The notes beneath the pieces are model-generated. The model saw nothing but the letters and a program-made list of their open reading frames with translations, had not been told where the DNA came from and searched no databases. This document shows, in pieces, positions 1 to 11,159 of a stretch of DNA of 64,000 nucleotides. The stretch comes from Mycolicibacterium sp. MU0050 (GTDB lineage: Bacteria > Actinomycetota > Actinomycetes > Mycobacteriales > Mycobacteriaceae). How positions within the stretch are numbered: the stretch's first letter is position 1; the number at the start of each line of letters is the position of its first letter. Location of the stretch: NCBI RefSeq assembly GCF_963378085.1, contig NZ_OY726395.1, forward strand, positions 2,046,001 through 2,110,000, written 5' to 3'. The translations under genes and the position numbers were made by a program.

Positions 1-1350
1 CCCACGCTGCTGGACTGGCTCTCGGACACGCCCGACCCCGACGCGGGCCTGCTGCAGTACCGGCGGCTCTCCGAAGCGCTGGTCGATCAACGGTGGTTCC
101 TGGGCACGCTGCGCGACGAGAGCGCGGTGGCCAAGCGGCTGATGCACGTGCTGGGTACCTCGGCGTATGTGCCGGACCTGTTGCTGCGCGCGCCCGAGGT
201 GATCCAGGCCTACGCCGACGGGCCGTCGGGGCCCAAGCTGCTCGACGTGGAACCCGAGGGGGTGGCCCGGGCCCTGGTGGCCGCGGCGGGCCGGCAGTCC
301 GATCCGGCCAAGGCCATCGCCGCGGCGCGCACCCTGCGCCGCGGCGAGTTGGCCCGGATCGCCTCGGCGGACCTGCTCGGGCTGCTCGACGTGCGCGCGG
401 TGTGTCAGGCGTTGACGTCGGTGTGGGTGGCGGTGCTGCAGGCCGCGCTGGACGCGGTGATGCGGACCAACACCCCGGCCGACGGCGTGGCGCCGGCGTC
501 CATCGCGGTGATCGGCATGGGCCGACTCGGCGGCGCCGAACTCGGCTACGGCTCCGACGCGGATGTGTTGTTCGTCTGCGAGGCGGCGCCCGGCGTGGAC
601 GACACCACCGCGGTCAGGTGGGCCACCGGCGTCGCCGAGCAGATCCGGGCGCTGCTGGGCACACCCAGCGTCGATCCGCCGCTGGAGGTCGACGCGAACC
701 TGCGCCCGGAGGGCCGCAACGGACCGCTGGTACGGACGCTGGCGTCCTACACCAGCTACTACCGGCAGTGGGCGCAGCCGTGGGAGATCCAGGCGCTGCT
801 GCGGGCCCACCGGGTGGCCGGCGACCTGGAACTCGGGGAGCGGTTCCTGCTGATGGTCGACGAGACGCGTTATCCGAGCGGCGGCGTCTCGGCCGACACC
901 GTGCAGGAGATCCGCCGGGTCAAGGCGCGCGTGGACGCCGAGCGGTTGCCGCGCGGGGCCGACCCGAACACCCACACCAAGCTGGGGCGCGGGGGCCTGG
1001 CCGACGTCGAGTGGACCGTGCAGCTGCTGCAGTTGCGCTACGCGCACCAGATCCCGGCCCTGCACAACACCTCGACGCTGCAGGCGCTCGACGCGATCGG
1101 CGCGGCGGAACTGATCGCCGAGGGCGACGTGGACCTGCTGCGGCAGGCCTGGCTCACGGCCACCCGGGCCCGCAACGCGCTGGTGCTGGTGCGGGGCAAG
1201 CCGACCGACCAGTTGCCCGGCCCGGGGCGGATGCTCAACGCCGTCGCGGTCGCGGCCGGCTGGCCCGACGACGACGGCGGTGCGTTCCTGGACAACTATC
1301 TGCGGGTGACGCGGCGGGCCAAGGCCGTCGTGCGCAAGGTCTTCGGTTAG
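1..1350 (+). CDS. glnE: Bifunctional glutamine synthetase adenylyltransferase/adenylyl-removing enzyme, C-terminal part
   Basis: The frame is open from the first base, so the 5' half lies outside the window and 449 residues remain of a protein that is about 990 residues in mycobacteria. The visible part carries the second nucleotidyltransferase core, with the signature [19 protein letters not shown] near nt 511-575, followed by the helical C-terminal domain. In the GlnE family this C-terminal domain adenylylates glutamine synthetase, while the missing N-terminal domain removes the AMP. The predicted substrate, GlnA1, is encoded 5 kb downstream on the opposite strand and keeps its acceptor tyrosine. 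No terminator is obvious before the thioesterase gene 46 nt further on. Confidence 0.95.
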   Translation, partial: PTLLDWLSDTPDPDAGLLQYRRLSEALVDQRWFLGTLRDESAVAKRLMHVLGTSAYVPDLLLRAPEVIQAYADGPSGPKLLDVEPEGVARALVAAAGRQSDPAKAIAAARTLRRGELARIASADLLGLLDVRAVCQALTSVWVAVLQAALDAVMRTNTPADGVAPASIAVIGMGRLGGAELGYGSDADVLFVCEAAPGVDDTTAVRWATGVAEQIRALLGTPSVDPPLEVDANLRPEGRNGPLVRTLASYTSYYRQWAQPWEIQALLRAHRVAGDLELGERFLLMVDETRYPSGGVSADTVQEIRRVKARVDAERLPRGADPNTHTKLGRGGLADVEWTVQLLQLRYAHQIPALHNTSTLQALDAIGAAELIAEGDVDLLRQAWLTATRARNALVLVRGKPTDQLPGPGRMLNAVAVAAGWPDDDGGAFLDNYLRVTRRAKAVVRKVFG

Positions 1351-1396
1351 GGGCCCCGCGCGGGTTTCGTAGTGCCCTCGATGCTAAGACAGGTGA

Positions 1397-2017
1397 ATGC
1401 AGTTCACCTATGAGCCGGTCGACGCCGCCGAGGCCGCGGCCCAGCGAGCCGTCTACGAGCCGTTCACGCAGGCGGTGCGGGAACTGCTGGACGCCACCAT
1501 CCGCACTCGGGCCGGCGCCGAGGACATCGCCGCGGCGCAGGCCGCCATCGAGGCGATCACCGCGACGTTGCGGGCCGATCAGATGGACGGCCCGTTCGGC
1601 GTCCGGTTCACCTCCGAGGGCGAGGGCATGTCGTGGGGGAACCCGGTGATCGGCGTGCGCAATCCGATGGCGCCACCGCTGACCGTCGAGCACGGCGACG
1701 ACCGCTGCTGGGCCGAGTTCGAACTCGGCGCGGCCTACGAGGGCCCGCCCGACCATGTGCACGGCGGGATCTCGGCGTTGATCCTCGATCATCTGCTCGG
1801 TGAGGTCGCCAGCGGCCGCGGCGACCGCCCGGTGTTCACCGGCACCATCTCGCTGCGTTATCTGCGCGGGACCCCGTTGGGCCGGTTGCGGTGCGAGGCC
1901 TGGACCGAGCGGATCGACGGCGTCAAAACGTATGCGCGCGGGTTCATCTCGGACGCCGAGGGGCCCACCGTCGAAGCCGAGGGGGTCTTCATCCAACCGG
2001 CGTGGGCCCGGCAGTGA
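1397..2017 (+). CDS. PaaI-like hotdog-fold thioesterase
   Basis: This 206-residue protein has a helical N-terminal third and a C-terminal hotdog domain with the PaaI-type segment DHVHGGISALILDHLLGE (about residues 118-135), where His-Gly-Gly precedes the hotdog helix. Such proteins hydrolyse acyl-CoA thioesters; the acyl group cannot be read from sequence. The ATG follows AGGTGA directly, which is close for a Shine-Dalgarno site, but no better in-frame start lies nearby. Its last codons overlap the next gene by four bases (GTGA), so the two are probably translated together. Confidence 0.8.
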   Translation: MQFTYEPVDAAEAAAQRAVYEPFTQAVRELLDATIRTRAGAEDIAAAQAAIEAITATLRADQMDGPFGVRFTSEGEGMSWGNPVIGVRNPMAPPLTVEHGDDRCWAEFELGAAYEGPPDHVHGGISALILDHLLGEVASGRGDRPVFTGTISLRYLRGTPLGRLRCEAWTERIDGVKTYARGFISDAEGPTVEAEGVFIQPAWARQ

Positions 2018-2871
2018 AGTTCTACGTCAGCACGGCCTTCCTCGATACCGCGGAGGCCGTCGAGGTGGCCAAGGCCGCCGACGAGTTGGGCTACCACGGG
2101 ATGGCCATCCCGGATCACGTGGTCAACCTCGAGACGTTGCAGACGCCCTATCCCTATACCAAGGACGGGCAGCGGCGCTGGGAGGCGTTCACCGACTGGC
2201 CCGATCCCTGGGTGATGATCGGCGCGATCGCGTTGGCGACCGCCCAGCTGCGCTTTGTCACCACGGTCTACCTGCCGGCCATGCGGGACCCGTACTCGGC
2301 GGCCAAAGCCATTGGTACCGCGGCGGTTCTGGCCGGTGGGCGGTTGGAGCTCGGGATCGGCGTCGGGTGGTGTCGCGAGGAGTTCGAACTGCTCGGGCAG
2401 CAGTTCGACCGGCGGGGCAGGCGCACCGACGAGATGCTGGCGTTGATGAAGGAGCTGTGGGCGCCGGGGTGGACGGAGTTCGACGGCGAGTTCTACCGCA
2501 CCCCCCGGCTCGAGATGGAGCCGACTCCGCCGGCCATCCCGATCTTCGTCGGCGGCCTGTCGGACATCGCGTTGCGGCGGGCGGCCCGCCACGACGGCTG
2601 GGTCGGCGATCTGATCACCACCGACGAGGCGCTGCGACGGGTCGATCGGCTACGCGAACTCCGGGCCGAGAACGGTCTGTCGATGGACGATTTCGCGGTG
2701 CTGACGCCGCTGGTCGATGCGTTCACCCCAGAGCACTACGCGCGGGCGAAGGCCGGCGGGATCACCGGAATCATCACGATGCCGTGGGTGTTCTACACCA
2801 ATGGTCCCGCCACGTTGGCCGAGAAGATCGACGGGATGCGACGGTTCCGGACGGATCTGGGCCTGTCCTGA
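2014..2871 (+). CDS. LLM-class (luciferase-like) flavin/F420-dependent oxidoreductase
   Basis: This 285-residue TIM-barrel protein of the bacterial luciferase-like family has the typical N-terminal strand and the ELGIGVGWCREEFELLG segment (about residues 111-127) found in mycobacterial F420-dependent oxidoreductases. The GTG start at 2014 overlaps the thioesterase stop (GTGA), and the conserved reading VKFYVSTAF begins there; longer in-frame starts would run through the upstream gene in the wrong frame. The substrate is unknown. Coupling to a thioesterase suggests acyl-CoA or xenobiotic metabolism, which is inference. Confidence 0.82.
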   Translation: MKFYVSTAFLDTAEAVEVAKAADELGYHGMAIPDHVVNLETLQTPYPYTKDGQRRWEAFTDWPDPWVMIGAIALATAQLRFVTTVYLPAMRDPYSAAKAIGTAAVLAGGRLELGIGVGWCREEFELLGQQFDRRGRRTDEMLALMKELWAPGWTEFDGEFYRTPRLEMEPTPPAIPIFVGGLSDIALRRAARHDGWVGDLITTDEALRRVDRLRELRAENGLSMDDFAVLTPLVDAFTPEHYARAKAGGITGIITMPWVFYTNGPATLAEKIDGMRRFRTDLGLS

Positions 2872-2893
2872 GCCGTCGCGGCACTCGATATCT

Positions 2894-2912
2894 TCTGCCG
2901 GAGGGCAGATTT
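2894..2912 (+). terminator. Weak hairpin with short T tract after LLM gene
   Basis: TCTGCC (2894-2899) pairs with GGCAGA (2904-2909) around a GGAG loop and is followed by three T residues. The stem is short, so this may be only a weak terminator for the thioesterase-LLM pair. Confidence 0.3.
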
Positions 2913-2961
2913 CACGGTTGGGGGACCGGCCGAGTGTGGCGGCAATCACTTCGGGGAGGGT

Positions 2962-2989
2962 TTGCAATCCACGATTTCCGATGCACAAT
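2962..2989 (+). promoter_or_regulatory. Candidate ahpC promoter
   Basis: TTGCAA (2962-2967) and CACAAT (2984-2989) are separated by 16 bases, a reasonable SigA-type -35/-10 pair. Transcription would start near 2996 and leave a leader of about 40 nt with the Shine-Dalgarno site AGGGAG at 3022-3027. No regulator gene such as oxyR or furA lies beside it in this window. Confidence 0.45.
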
Positions 2990-3036
2990 GGGAGATGTCA
3001 ATACTTGAATAATTCCAGAAAAGGGAGTGTTTCTCT

Positions 3037-3624
3037 GTGACTCTTCTGACCATCGGTGACCAGTTCCCGCAGTACGAGCTCAAGGCCGTGATCGGGGGCG
3101 ACCTGTCCAAGGTCGATGCGAAGGATCCCGAGGACTACTTCACCACGGTGAGCAGCGAGGACCACCCGGGCAAGTGGCGGGTCGTCTTCTTCTGGCCGAA
3201 GGACTTCACCTTCGTGTGCCCGACCGAGATCGCCGCGTTCGGCAAGCTCAACGACGAGTTCGAGGACCGCGACACCAAGGTGCTCGGCGTCTCCGTCGAC
3301 AACGAGTTCGTGCACTTCCAGTGGCGCGCCCAGCACGAGGACCTCAAGACGCTGCCGTTCCCCATGGTGAGCGACCTCAAGCGCGAGCTGGCCGTCGCCG
3401 CCGGCGTGCTCAACGCCGACGGTGTCGCGGACCGCGCCACCTTCATCGTCGACCCGAACAACGAGGTGCAGTTCGTGTCCGTGACCGCGGGCTCCGTCGG
3501 CCGCAACGTCGACGAGGTGCTGCGGGTGCTCGACGCGCTGCAGTCCGACGAGCTGTGCGCGTGCAACTGGAAGAAGGGCGACCCGACCATCAACGCGGGT
3601 GAACTCCTTTCCGAGGCGGTGTAA
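3037..3624 (+). CDS. ahpC: Alkyl hydroperoxide reductase / peroxiredoxin AhpC
   Basis: This 195-residue 2-Cys peroxiredoxin reduces organic peroxides, hydrogen peroxide and peroxynitrite in the cytosol. The peroxidatic cysteine is Cys61 in FTFVCPTEI; the C-terminus has the paired Cys174 and Cys176 (LCACNW), the three-cysteine arrangement of mycobacterial AhpC. The GTG start is set by AGGGAG nine bases upstream. The gene is followed after three bases by ahpD, which encodes its reductase partner. In M. tuberculosis, from memory, ahpC-ahpD lies beside oxyR, not near glnA1, so the location differs. Confidence 0.96.
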   Translation: MTLLTIGDQFPQYELKAVIGGDLSKVDAKDPEDYFTTVSSEDHPGKWRVVFFWPKDFTFVCPTEIAAFGKLNDEFEDRDTKVLGVSVDNEFVHFQWRAQHEDLKTLPFPMVSDLKRELAVAAGVLNADGVADRATFIVDPNNEVQFVSVTAGSVGRNVDEVLRVLDALQSDELCACNWKKGDPTINAGELLSEAV

Positions 3625-3627
3625 CTG

Positions 3628-4161
3628 GTGAGCATCGACAATCTCAAGGAGGCCCTTCCGGAGTACGCGAAGGACCTGAAGCTCAACCTGGGCGCCATCG
3701 TGCGCACCACCGAGCTCAACGAGCAGCAGCTGTGGGGCGCCTTGGTGGCGACCGCGGCGGCCACCAAGTCCGACCGGCTGCTCAAGGAGATCGCCGAGGA
3801 CGCACTCGACGTGCTGTCCGAGGAGGCCTTCCACGCCGCCCTGGGCGCCGCGTCCATCATGGGTATGAACAACGTGTTCTACCGGACCAAGGGGCAGCTC
3901 GACGGTCAGTACGACGACCTGCGGGCCGGCCTGCGGATGAACATCATCGGCAACCCCGGTGTGGACAAGGTGGACTTCGAGCTGTGGTCGCTGGCGGTGT
4001 CGGCGATCAACGGCTGCGGACACTGCCTGGCCGCGCACGAGAAGACCCTGCGGGATTCCGACGTGTCCCGGACCGCGATCTTCGAGGCCATCCGGTTGGC
4101 CTCGATCGTGGCGGGCGTGGGTCAGGCGCTGCAGACCACCGAGGTGCTCGCCAAGGTCTAG
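3628..4161 (+). CDS. ahpD: Alkylhydroperoxidase AhpD
   Basis: This 177-residue protein is the all-helical AhpD that links lipoylated dihydrolipoamide succinyltransferase to AhpC and also has weak peroxidase activity. The catalytic set is complete: Glu118, Cys130, His132, Cys133 and His137 ([11 protein letters not shown]), numbered as in the M. tuberculosis enzyme. The GTG start lies three bases after the ahpC stop, so the two genes form a tight operon. The known electron donor for this pathway, the lipoylated E2 protein SucB/DlaT, is encoded in this same window at 12793-14562. Confidence 0.96.
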   Translation: MSIDNLKEALPEYAKDLKLNLGAIVRTTELNEQQLWGALVATAAATKSDRLLKEIAEDALDVLSEEAFHAALGAASIMGMNNVFYRTKGQLDGQYDDLRAGLRMNIIGNPGVDKVDFELWSLAVSAINGCGHCLAAHEKTLRDSDVSRTAIFEAIRLASIVAGVGQALQTTEVLAKV

Positions 4162-4174
4162 CTCCAAGGCACGA

Positions 4175-4219
4175 AAAAGCCCCGGGTACCCGGCCATTGC
4201 GGCCGGACCCGGGGCTTTT
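4175..4219. terminator. Bidirectional terminator between ahpD and the acyl-CoA dehydrogenase gene
   Basis: Arms 4175-4195 and 4201-4219 form a long GC-rich stem with a two-base bulge and a five-base loop. A tracts on the left and T tracts on the right make it usable from either direction. It sits between two convergent stops at 4161 and 4226. Confidence 0.8.
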
Positions 4220-4225
4220 CGTTGC

Positions 4226-5377
<1,152 letters not shown>

Positions 5378-5390
5378 GCAGGGCAGGGTA

Positions 5391-5780
5391 TTACCTGCGG
5401 GAAACCGCCAGTGATCCGGGACCCGTGAACACCAGCAGCAACAGCGCGAAGCAGAACAGCACCGCCGGTTCGCCGCCGTTGTTGATCGGCCAGAAGTCCT
5501 CGGGGAAGTGCTGCCAGAAGTAGGCGACGGCCATCTGGCCGGCGCCGATGAAGGCCGCTTCGCGGGTGAACATGCCGATCGCGACGAGCACGCCGACGAT
5601 GATCTCGATCAGTCCCGCCCACCAGCCCGGCCAGGCGAACATCTCGACGGTCGGACCACCCGGCCAGCCGAACAACTTGGAGGTGCCGTGGAGCAGGAAT
5701 AGCAAGCCGACCACGATGCGGAAAACGCTCAACACGGTCGACGAATGATTCGTGACGCGGTCATCCAGTTTTGTTGACAT
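5391..5780 (-). CDS. DoxX family membrane protein
   Basis: A 129-residue protein with four predicted membrane helices and the DoxX signature FRIVVGLLFLLHGTSKLFG near the N-terminus, followed by EIIVGVLVAIGMFTREAAF. DoxX proteins are small membrane subunits often tied to thiol or redox homeostasis; some partner with membrane-linked SodA and thiosulfate-related enzymes in mycobacteria. The start is placed at ATG 5780 (MSTKLDDR); an upstream in-frame ATG at 5813 would add eleven atypical residues. No good Shine-Dalgarno site precedes it. Confidence 0.85.
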   Translation of the reverse strand: MSTKLDDRVTNHSSTVLSVFRIVVGLLFLLHGTSKLFGWPGGPTVEMFAWPGWWAGLIEIIVGVLVAIGMFTREAAFIGAGQMAVAYFWQHFPEDFWPINNGGEPAVLFCFALLLLVFTGPGSLAVSRR

Positions 5781-5826
5781 GCACCGACGGTAGAGAGCGG
5801 TGATGTAGATCACAGGCCCAGTTCGG

Positions 5827-6258
5827 TCACAATTCGAGCATCAGGGTGACCGGCCCGTCGTTGACCGAGGCCACCTGCATGTGCGCCCCGAACACGCCCT
5901 CGGCCACCTCGGCGCCGAGGGCGCGCAGCGCTTCGGCGAAGGCCTGCACCAGCGGTTGGGCCACCGGCGCGGGGGCCGCGGCGTTCCACGACGGCCGCCG
6001 GCCCTTGACGGTGTTGGCGTAGAGGGTGAACTGGCTGACCACCAAGATCGGCGCACCGATGTCGGCGGCGCTGCGCTGGTCGTCGAGAATGCGTAACCCC
6101 CACAGCTTTTCGGCCATCCGCGTGGCGATGGCCGCGTCGTCGTCGTGGGTGACGCCCACCAGTGCCAGCAGTCCCTGTGCGGCGGGCCGGATTTCGCCGA
6201 CGACGGCGTCGTCCACCGTCACGCTCGCCGAGGTCACCCGCTGCACCAGAACCCGCAT
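5827..6258 (-). CDS. dtd: D-aminoacyl-tRNA deacylase
   Basis: This 143-residue protein removes D-amino acids mischarged on tRNA. It begins with the family hallmark [13 protein letters not shown], contains the conserved [10 protein letters not shown] segment (about residues 75-84), and ends with [12 protein letters not shown], which holds the Gly-cisPro motif that reads chirality. Length and both motifs agree with Dtd. It lies upstream of the DoxX gene on the same strand with a short gap. Confidence 0.95.
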   Translation of the reverse strand: MRVLVQRVTSASVTVDDAVVGEIRPAAQGLLALVGVTHDDDAAIATRMAEKLWGLRILDDQRSAADIGAPILVVSQFTLYANTVKGRRPSWNAAAPAPVAQPLVQAFAEALRALGAEVAEGVFGAHMQVASVNDGPVTLMLEL

Positions 6259-6303
6259 GGGGGAACCTTATCCGGCTGGCTTGCACCGGGCCGAGGCGAC
6301 GCA

Positions 6304-6340
6304 AAGGGGCCGGGCGATGCGATGCACCACCCGGCCCCTT
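6304..6340 (-). terminator. Terminator after glnA
   Basis: AAGGGGCCGGG (6304-6314) pairs perfectly with CCCGGCCCCTT (6330-6340) around a 15-base loop. It lies 11 bases beyond the glnA stop on the minus strand and also just upstream of dtd. Confidence 0.6.
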
Positions 6341-6351
6341 CGGGAACCGAC

Positions 6352-7788
<1,437 letters not shown>

Positions 7789-7911
7789 TACTACTCCTTA
7801 CGTAAGCACATGATTTCCACACTCCGTGTAGCTCGGGCCTGACGCTATGGAGCCGATGTTGCGCAGTAGTCAACCGTATGTTGCGCCGACGTTACGCAAT
7901 AAGCGGCCCCC

Positions 7912-7917
7912 TATGCT
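7912..7917 (+). promoter_or_regulatory. -10 element of a leaderless promoter (RDD gene)
   Basis: TATGCT fits TANNNT and ends seven bases before ATG 7925, so the transcript would begin at or next to the start codon. Confidence 0.5.
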
Positions 7918-7924
7918 GGGAATC

Positions 7925-8389
7925 ATGGCTCGTGCGACGTCGTCTTGGCTTTCCGGTGGTGAACCGGGGGATTCCAGCCCGGAATCGAATTTTCCCGGCG
8001 AGTTGCTGGGTTTGCCCCAGAGCGGTTCGCAGTCCCTGGCCCCGACCGGCCGCCGGATTCTCGCGTTGCTGCTCGACTGGCTGGTGGCCTACGGGCTGGC
8101 GGCGCTGATGATGAGCTTCGGGCTGTTTTCGCAGGCCATGCTCTCGACGGCGGTGCTGGTGGTGTGGCTGTTGCTCGGCGCGGTCTCGGTGCGCCTGTTC
8201 GGGTTCTCCCCAGGGCAGCTGGCGCTGGGCCTGATGGTGACGCCCATCGACAACCGCATCCATGTGGGGCTGGGCCGGGCTTTGGCCCGCGGCGCGCTGC
8301 TGGCGCTGGTGATCCCCGCGCTGTTCATGGACTCCGACGGCCGCGGCCTGCAGGACAAGCTGACCCACACCGCCGTGGTGCGCCGGTAG
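7925..8389 (+). CDS. RDD family membrane protein
   Basis: This 154-residue protein carries an RDD domain: the motif GRRILALLLDWLVAYGL opens the first membrane helix, and two further hydrophobic helices and the RALARGALLALVIPALF segment follow. The biochemical role is unknown. It corresponds in position to Rv2219A next to glnA1 in M. tuberculosis (from memory). The start at 7925 is chosen because a TATGCT -10 box seven bases upstream predicts a leaderless transcript; the longer in-frame start at 7847 would include that promoter. Confidence 0.82.
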   Translation: MARATSSWLSGGEPGDSSPESNFPGELLGLPQSGSQSLAPTGRRILALLLDWLVAYGLAALMMSFGLFSQAMLSTAVLVVWLLLGAVSVRLFGFSPGQLALGLMVTPIDNRIHVGLGRALARGALLALVIPALFMDSDGRGLQDKLTHTAVVRR

Positions 8390-8399
8390 TTCCGCGCCG

Positions 8400-8456
8400 C
8401 GAGTCAGACCTGAGGCGACGGGTCACTCGCACATTTGCTGCGTGATGTCTGACTCG
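8400..8456. repeat. 57-bp palindrome-ended repeat, copy 1
   Basis: The unit begins CGAGTCAGAC and ends GTCTGACTCG, a perfect 10-bp inverted repeat. A nested TCAC...GTGA pair lies inside. It is found again in direct orientation at 9363-9419 with five differences in 57 bases. It starts 10 bases after the RDD stop codon. Confidence 0.85.
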
Positions 8457-8516
8457 CCTTGAGTGCTGTGGAGAGCGGAGCACGTGAAGGCCGACTGATC
8501 TGGCACTTTGCCCCTG

Positions 8517-9353
8517 ATGGCGCACGTGTTCATCGGCAGCGAAGCTTTGGCCGCCGGCAAGGTCACCCGTTACGAACTCGGTAGGCATCATGTGCGGGTC
8601 CTGCCCAACGTGTATGCGCCCAGACGTGCGCAACTGACCCTGCTGGATCGCATCGTTGCGGCGTGGCTCTGGTCCAAGCGCCGGGGTGTCGTCACGGGCC
8701 TGGCCGCTTCGGCGCTCCATGGTGCGAGATGGGTCAAGCGCGGGGTCGTCATCGAGCTGAACCTGGCCAACAACAAGTCCCCGGCAGGGGTGCTCACCAG
8801 AAGCGAGACGCTGCTGGACGACGAGATCGCGCATCTGCGGGGGATGGCGGTCACCACCGTCGAACGCACCGCCTTCGACCTCGCCCGCCGCTTACCCTCT
8901 GGCAGGGCGGTGCAACGCCTGGACGCGCTGGTCAGGGCCGCGGATTTCAGGGCCGAGGACGTGCTCGAACTTGCGCAACGGCATCGTGGCGCCAGGGATT
9001 GCCTGCGGATTCCGCGCATTCTGGACCTGATGGACGCGGGAGCTCAGTCACCTCAGGAGACCTGGCTGCGGCTCCTGTTCATCAACGCCGGCTATCCCAG
9101 GCCGCAGACGCAGATCCCGATCTTGGGTCCGAGCGGTTTCCCCAAGTACTACCTGGACATGGGCTGGCCGGAGTTCATGGTGGCCGCCGAATATGACGGC
9201 GAGCAGCACCGACTGGATGACGCGCAGTACCGCGGCGACATCGGACGTTCGGAGTACATAGAGCGACTCGGCTGGCGTCGGATCCGGGTGCTCGCCGGCG
9301 ACAGCGGGGCCAGCATCCTACGCAGAGCCGAATTGGCCGGACTGCGGCGCTGA
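8517..9353 (+). CDS. DUF559 / Vsr-like endonuclease-domain protein
   Basis: The 278-residue product has an N-terminal region resembling AbiEi-type domains (TRYELGRHHVRVLPNVYAP, then a winged-helix-like stretch) and a C-terminal PD-(D/E)xK-like domain of the DUF559/Vsr group. In the latter, YLDMGWPEFMVAAEYDGEQH (about residues 210-230) holds the Asp, Glu and following Asp/Glu-Gln-His typical of the fold. Nuclease activity is inferred, not known. ATG 8517 is preferred; TTG 8508 is possible. The gene sits between two copies of a palindromic repeat and interrupts the RDD/DUF4191 gene pair that is adjacent in M. tuberculosis, which suggests acquisition as a cassette. Confidence 0.75.
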   Translation: MAHVFIGSEALAAGKVTRYELGRHHVRVLPNVYAPRRAQLTLLDRIVAAWLWSKRRGVVTGLAASALHGARWVKRGVVIELNLANNKSPAGVLTRSETLLDDEIAHLRGMAVTTVERTAFDLARRLPSGRAVQRLDALVRAADFRAEDVLELAQRHRGARDCLRIPRILDLMDAGAQSPQETWLRLLFINAGYPRPQTQIPILGPSGFPKYYLDMGWPEFMVAAEYDGEQHRLDDAQYRGDIGRSEYIERLGWRRIRVLAGDSGASILRRAELAGLRR

Positions 9354-9362
9354 TTCTCAGAT

Positions 9363-9419
9363 CGAGTCAGGCCTGAGGCGACGGGTCACTCGCACTTTCG
9401 CTGCGTAGTGTCTGACTCG
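9363..9419. repeat. 57-bp palindrome-ended repeat, copy 2
   Basis: This is the second copy of the unit at 8400-8456, in the same orientation, starting 9 bases after the DUF559 stop codon. Its terminal inverted repeat is 9 of 10 bases. The hairpin could also act as a terminator, although no T tract follows. Confidence 0.85.
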
Positions 9420-9444
9420 GCGCGAGGCTACTTGCGGCTCGGGG

Positions 9445-10197
9445 CTACTTGCGGCGCACGGTGCGGCCCACGCCGCGCATCTTGGCCTGCGCCGGCATCG
9501 GCCCCTTCGGCATGGCGGCCGGACCGATCTTGGAGCCCAGCGCCACCAGCTTGGACTCCAGCGAGTCGATCTGCTTGGCCGGGATGTTGGCCGGCAGCCG
9601 GGTCAGGTGTCGCTCCAGCTTGGCCAAGGGCACCTCGCCCTCGCCGTTGCCGACGATGACGTCGTAGATCGGGACGTCGCCCACCAACCGCGCGGTGCGC
9701 TTCTTCTCCTGCGCCAGCAACGACTTGACGCGGCTGGCCGATCCCTCCGCGACGAAGATCACGCCGGGCCGGCCGATCACCCGGTGCACCGCGTCGAAGT
9801 GCCCGGTGGCGGCGACCCCGGGGGTCACCCGCCACTTGCCGCGCAGGTTGTCCAGCGCCCAGGCGGCCGCGCCGGTCTGCCCCTCGGCCTTCTGGTACAC
9901 CGACTTCTGCGCGCGCCGCCCGAAGATGATGAAGGCGACCAGCGCGCCGAGCACCACGCCCAACGGGATCATCATGAACTTGGTGAAACCGCCGATCGCG
10001 AGGCCGCCGAGCACCGAGAGCCCCACGATCAGCACGAACGCCAGGATCATGTACGGCAGCAGCCGCTTGTCCTCCTTGCGCTGCATCTGGAACGCCTGCC
10101 ACAGCTGGCTGCGGCGCTGCTTGGAAGCGGCCTTACGGGCGGCCTTCGCCTCGGCCTTGGCGGCCTTGGTCTCGGCGGGGGTGCGGGATTTCGCCAT
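9445..10197 (-). CDS. DUF4191 family membrane protein
   Basis: This 250-residue protein has a strongly basic Ala/Lys-rich N-terminus (residues 1-45), two adjacent membrane helices (about 48-70 and 72-93), and a cytosolic C-terminal domain. It matches the DUF4191/Rv2219 family by layout and by position next to lipA. The function is unknown. On the minus strand TATCCT (10209 to 10204) lies six bases before the ATG, so it may have its own leaderless promoter besides read-through from lipA, 23 bases upstream. Confidence 0.8.
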   Translation of the reverse strand: MAKSRTPAETKAAKAEAKAARKAASKQRRSQLWQAFQMQRKEDKRLLPYMILAFVLIVGLSVLGGLAIGGFTKFMMIPLGVVLGALVAFIIFGRRAQKSVYQKAEGQTGAAAWALDNLRGKWRVTPGVAATGHFDAVHRVIGRPGVIFVAEGSASRVKSLLAQEKKRTARLVGDVPIYDVIVGNGEGEVPLAKLERHLTRLPANIPAKQIDSLESKLVALGSKIGPAAMPKGPMPAQAKMRGVGRTVRRK

Positions 10198-10220
10198 ACA
10201 GCAAGGATAAGCGGTGAAAA

Positions 10221-11159
10221 TTAGTGCTTGGCAGCAGTGGTGCGCTGCTCCATCACCTGGGCGTAGAGGCGCCCGGCCCGGTACGACGAGCGCACCAGCG
10301 GACCGGCGAGCACCCCGGCGAAACCGATGCCCTCGGCGAACTCCGCGTGCGCCACGAACTCCTCGGGCTTGACCCAGCGCTCCACCGGATGGTGCCGCAC
10401 CGACGGCCGCAGGTACTGGGTGATGGTGACGATGTCGCAGCCCGCCTCGTGCAGGTCGCGCAGCGCGGTCTCGACCTCGTCGGGCGTCTCGCCCATGCCC
10501 AGGATCAGGTTGGACTTGGTGACCAGGCCGGCCTCGCGGGCTGCGGTCAGCACATCCAGGCTGCGCTGGTAGCGAAAGGCCGGCCGGATCCGCTTGAAGA
10601 TCCGGGGCACCGTTTCGACGTTGTGCGCCAACACTTCCGGGCGCGCGTCGAAGACCTCGGCGAGCTGTTCGGGGATGCCGTTGAAGTCCGGGATGAGCAG
10701 TTCTACGCCGGTGCCCGGGTTCAACGCCTTGATGGCGCGCACCGTCTCGGCATACAGCCAGGCGCCGCCGTCGGGCAGGTCGTCGCGGGCCACGCCGGTG
10801 ACCGTCGAATAGCGCAGCCCCATCGCCGCCACGCTCTCGGCGACCCGCCGCGGCTCGTCACGGTCGAGGTCGGCGGGCTTGCCCGTGTCGATCTGGCAGA
10901 AGTCGCAACGGCGGGTGCACTGCTCGCCGCCGATCAGGAAGGTGGCCTCGCGGTCCTCCCAGCACTCGTAGATGTTGGGGCAGCCGGCCTCCTCGCAGAC
11001 CGTGTGCAGCCCCTCGCGCTTGACCAGCGCCTTCAGCTCGGTGTATTCGGGGCCCATCCGGGCGCGGGTCTTGATCCACGGCGGCTTGCGCTCGATGGGG
11101 GTCTCGGCGTTGCGAACCTCGAGACGCAGCAGCTTGCGGTTACCGGGATCGACACTCAC
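10221..11159 (-). CDS. lipA: Lipoyl synthase
   Basis: This 312-residue radical SAM enzyme inserts two sulfurs into protein-bound octanoyl groups. The auxiliary cluster motif [12 protein letters not shown] (C-x4-C-x5-C), the radical SAM motif CTRRCDFC (C-x3-C-x2-C) and the C-terminal RSSY serine are all present. The start is GTG 11159, which overlaps the lipB stop by four bases (GTGA); the longer reading upstream runs antisense to conserved lipB codons. Together with lipB and sucB it forms a lipoate synthesis and use operon. Confidence 0.97.
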   Translation of the reverse strand: MSVDPGNRKLLRLEVRNAETPIERKPPWIKTRARMGPEYTELKALVKREGLHTVCEEAGCPNIYECWEDREATFLIGGEQCTRRCDFCQIDTGKPADLDRDEPRRVAESVAAMGLRYSTVTGVARDDLPDGGAWLYAETVRAIKALNPGTGVELLIPDFNGIPEQLAEVFDARPEVLAHNVETVPRIFKRIRPAFRYQRSLDVLTAAREAGLVTKSNLILGMGETPDEVETALRDLHEAGCDIVTITQYLRPSVRHHPVERWVKPEEFVAHAEFAEGIGFAGVLAGPLVRSSYRAGRLYAQVMEQRTTAAKH

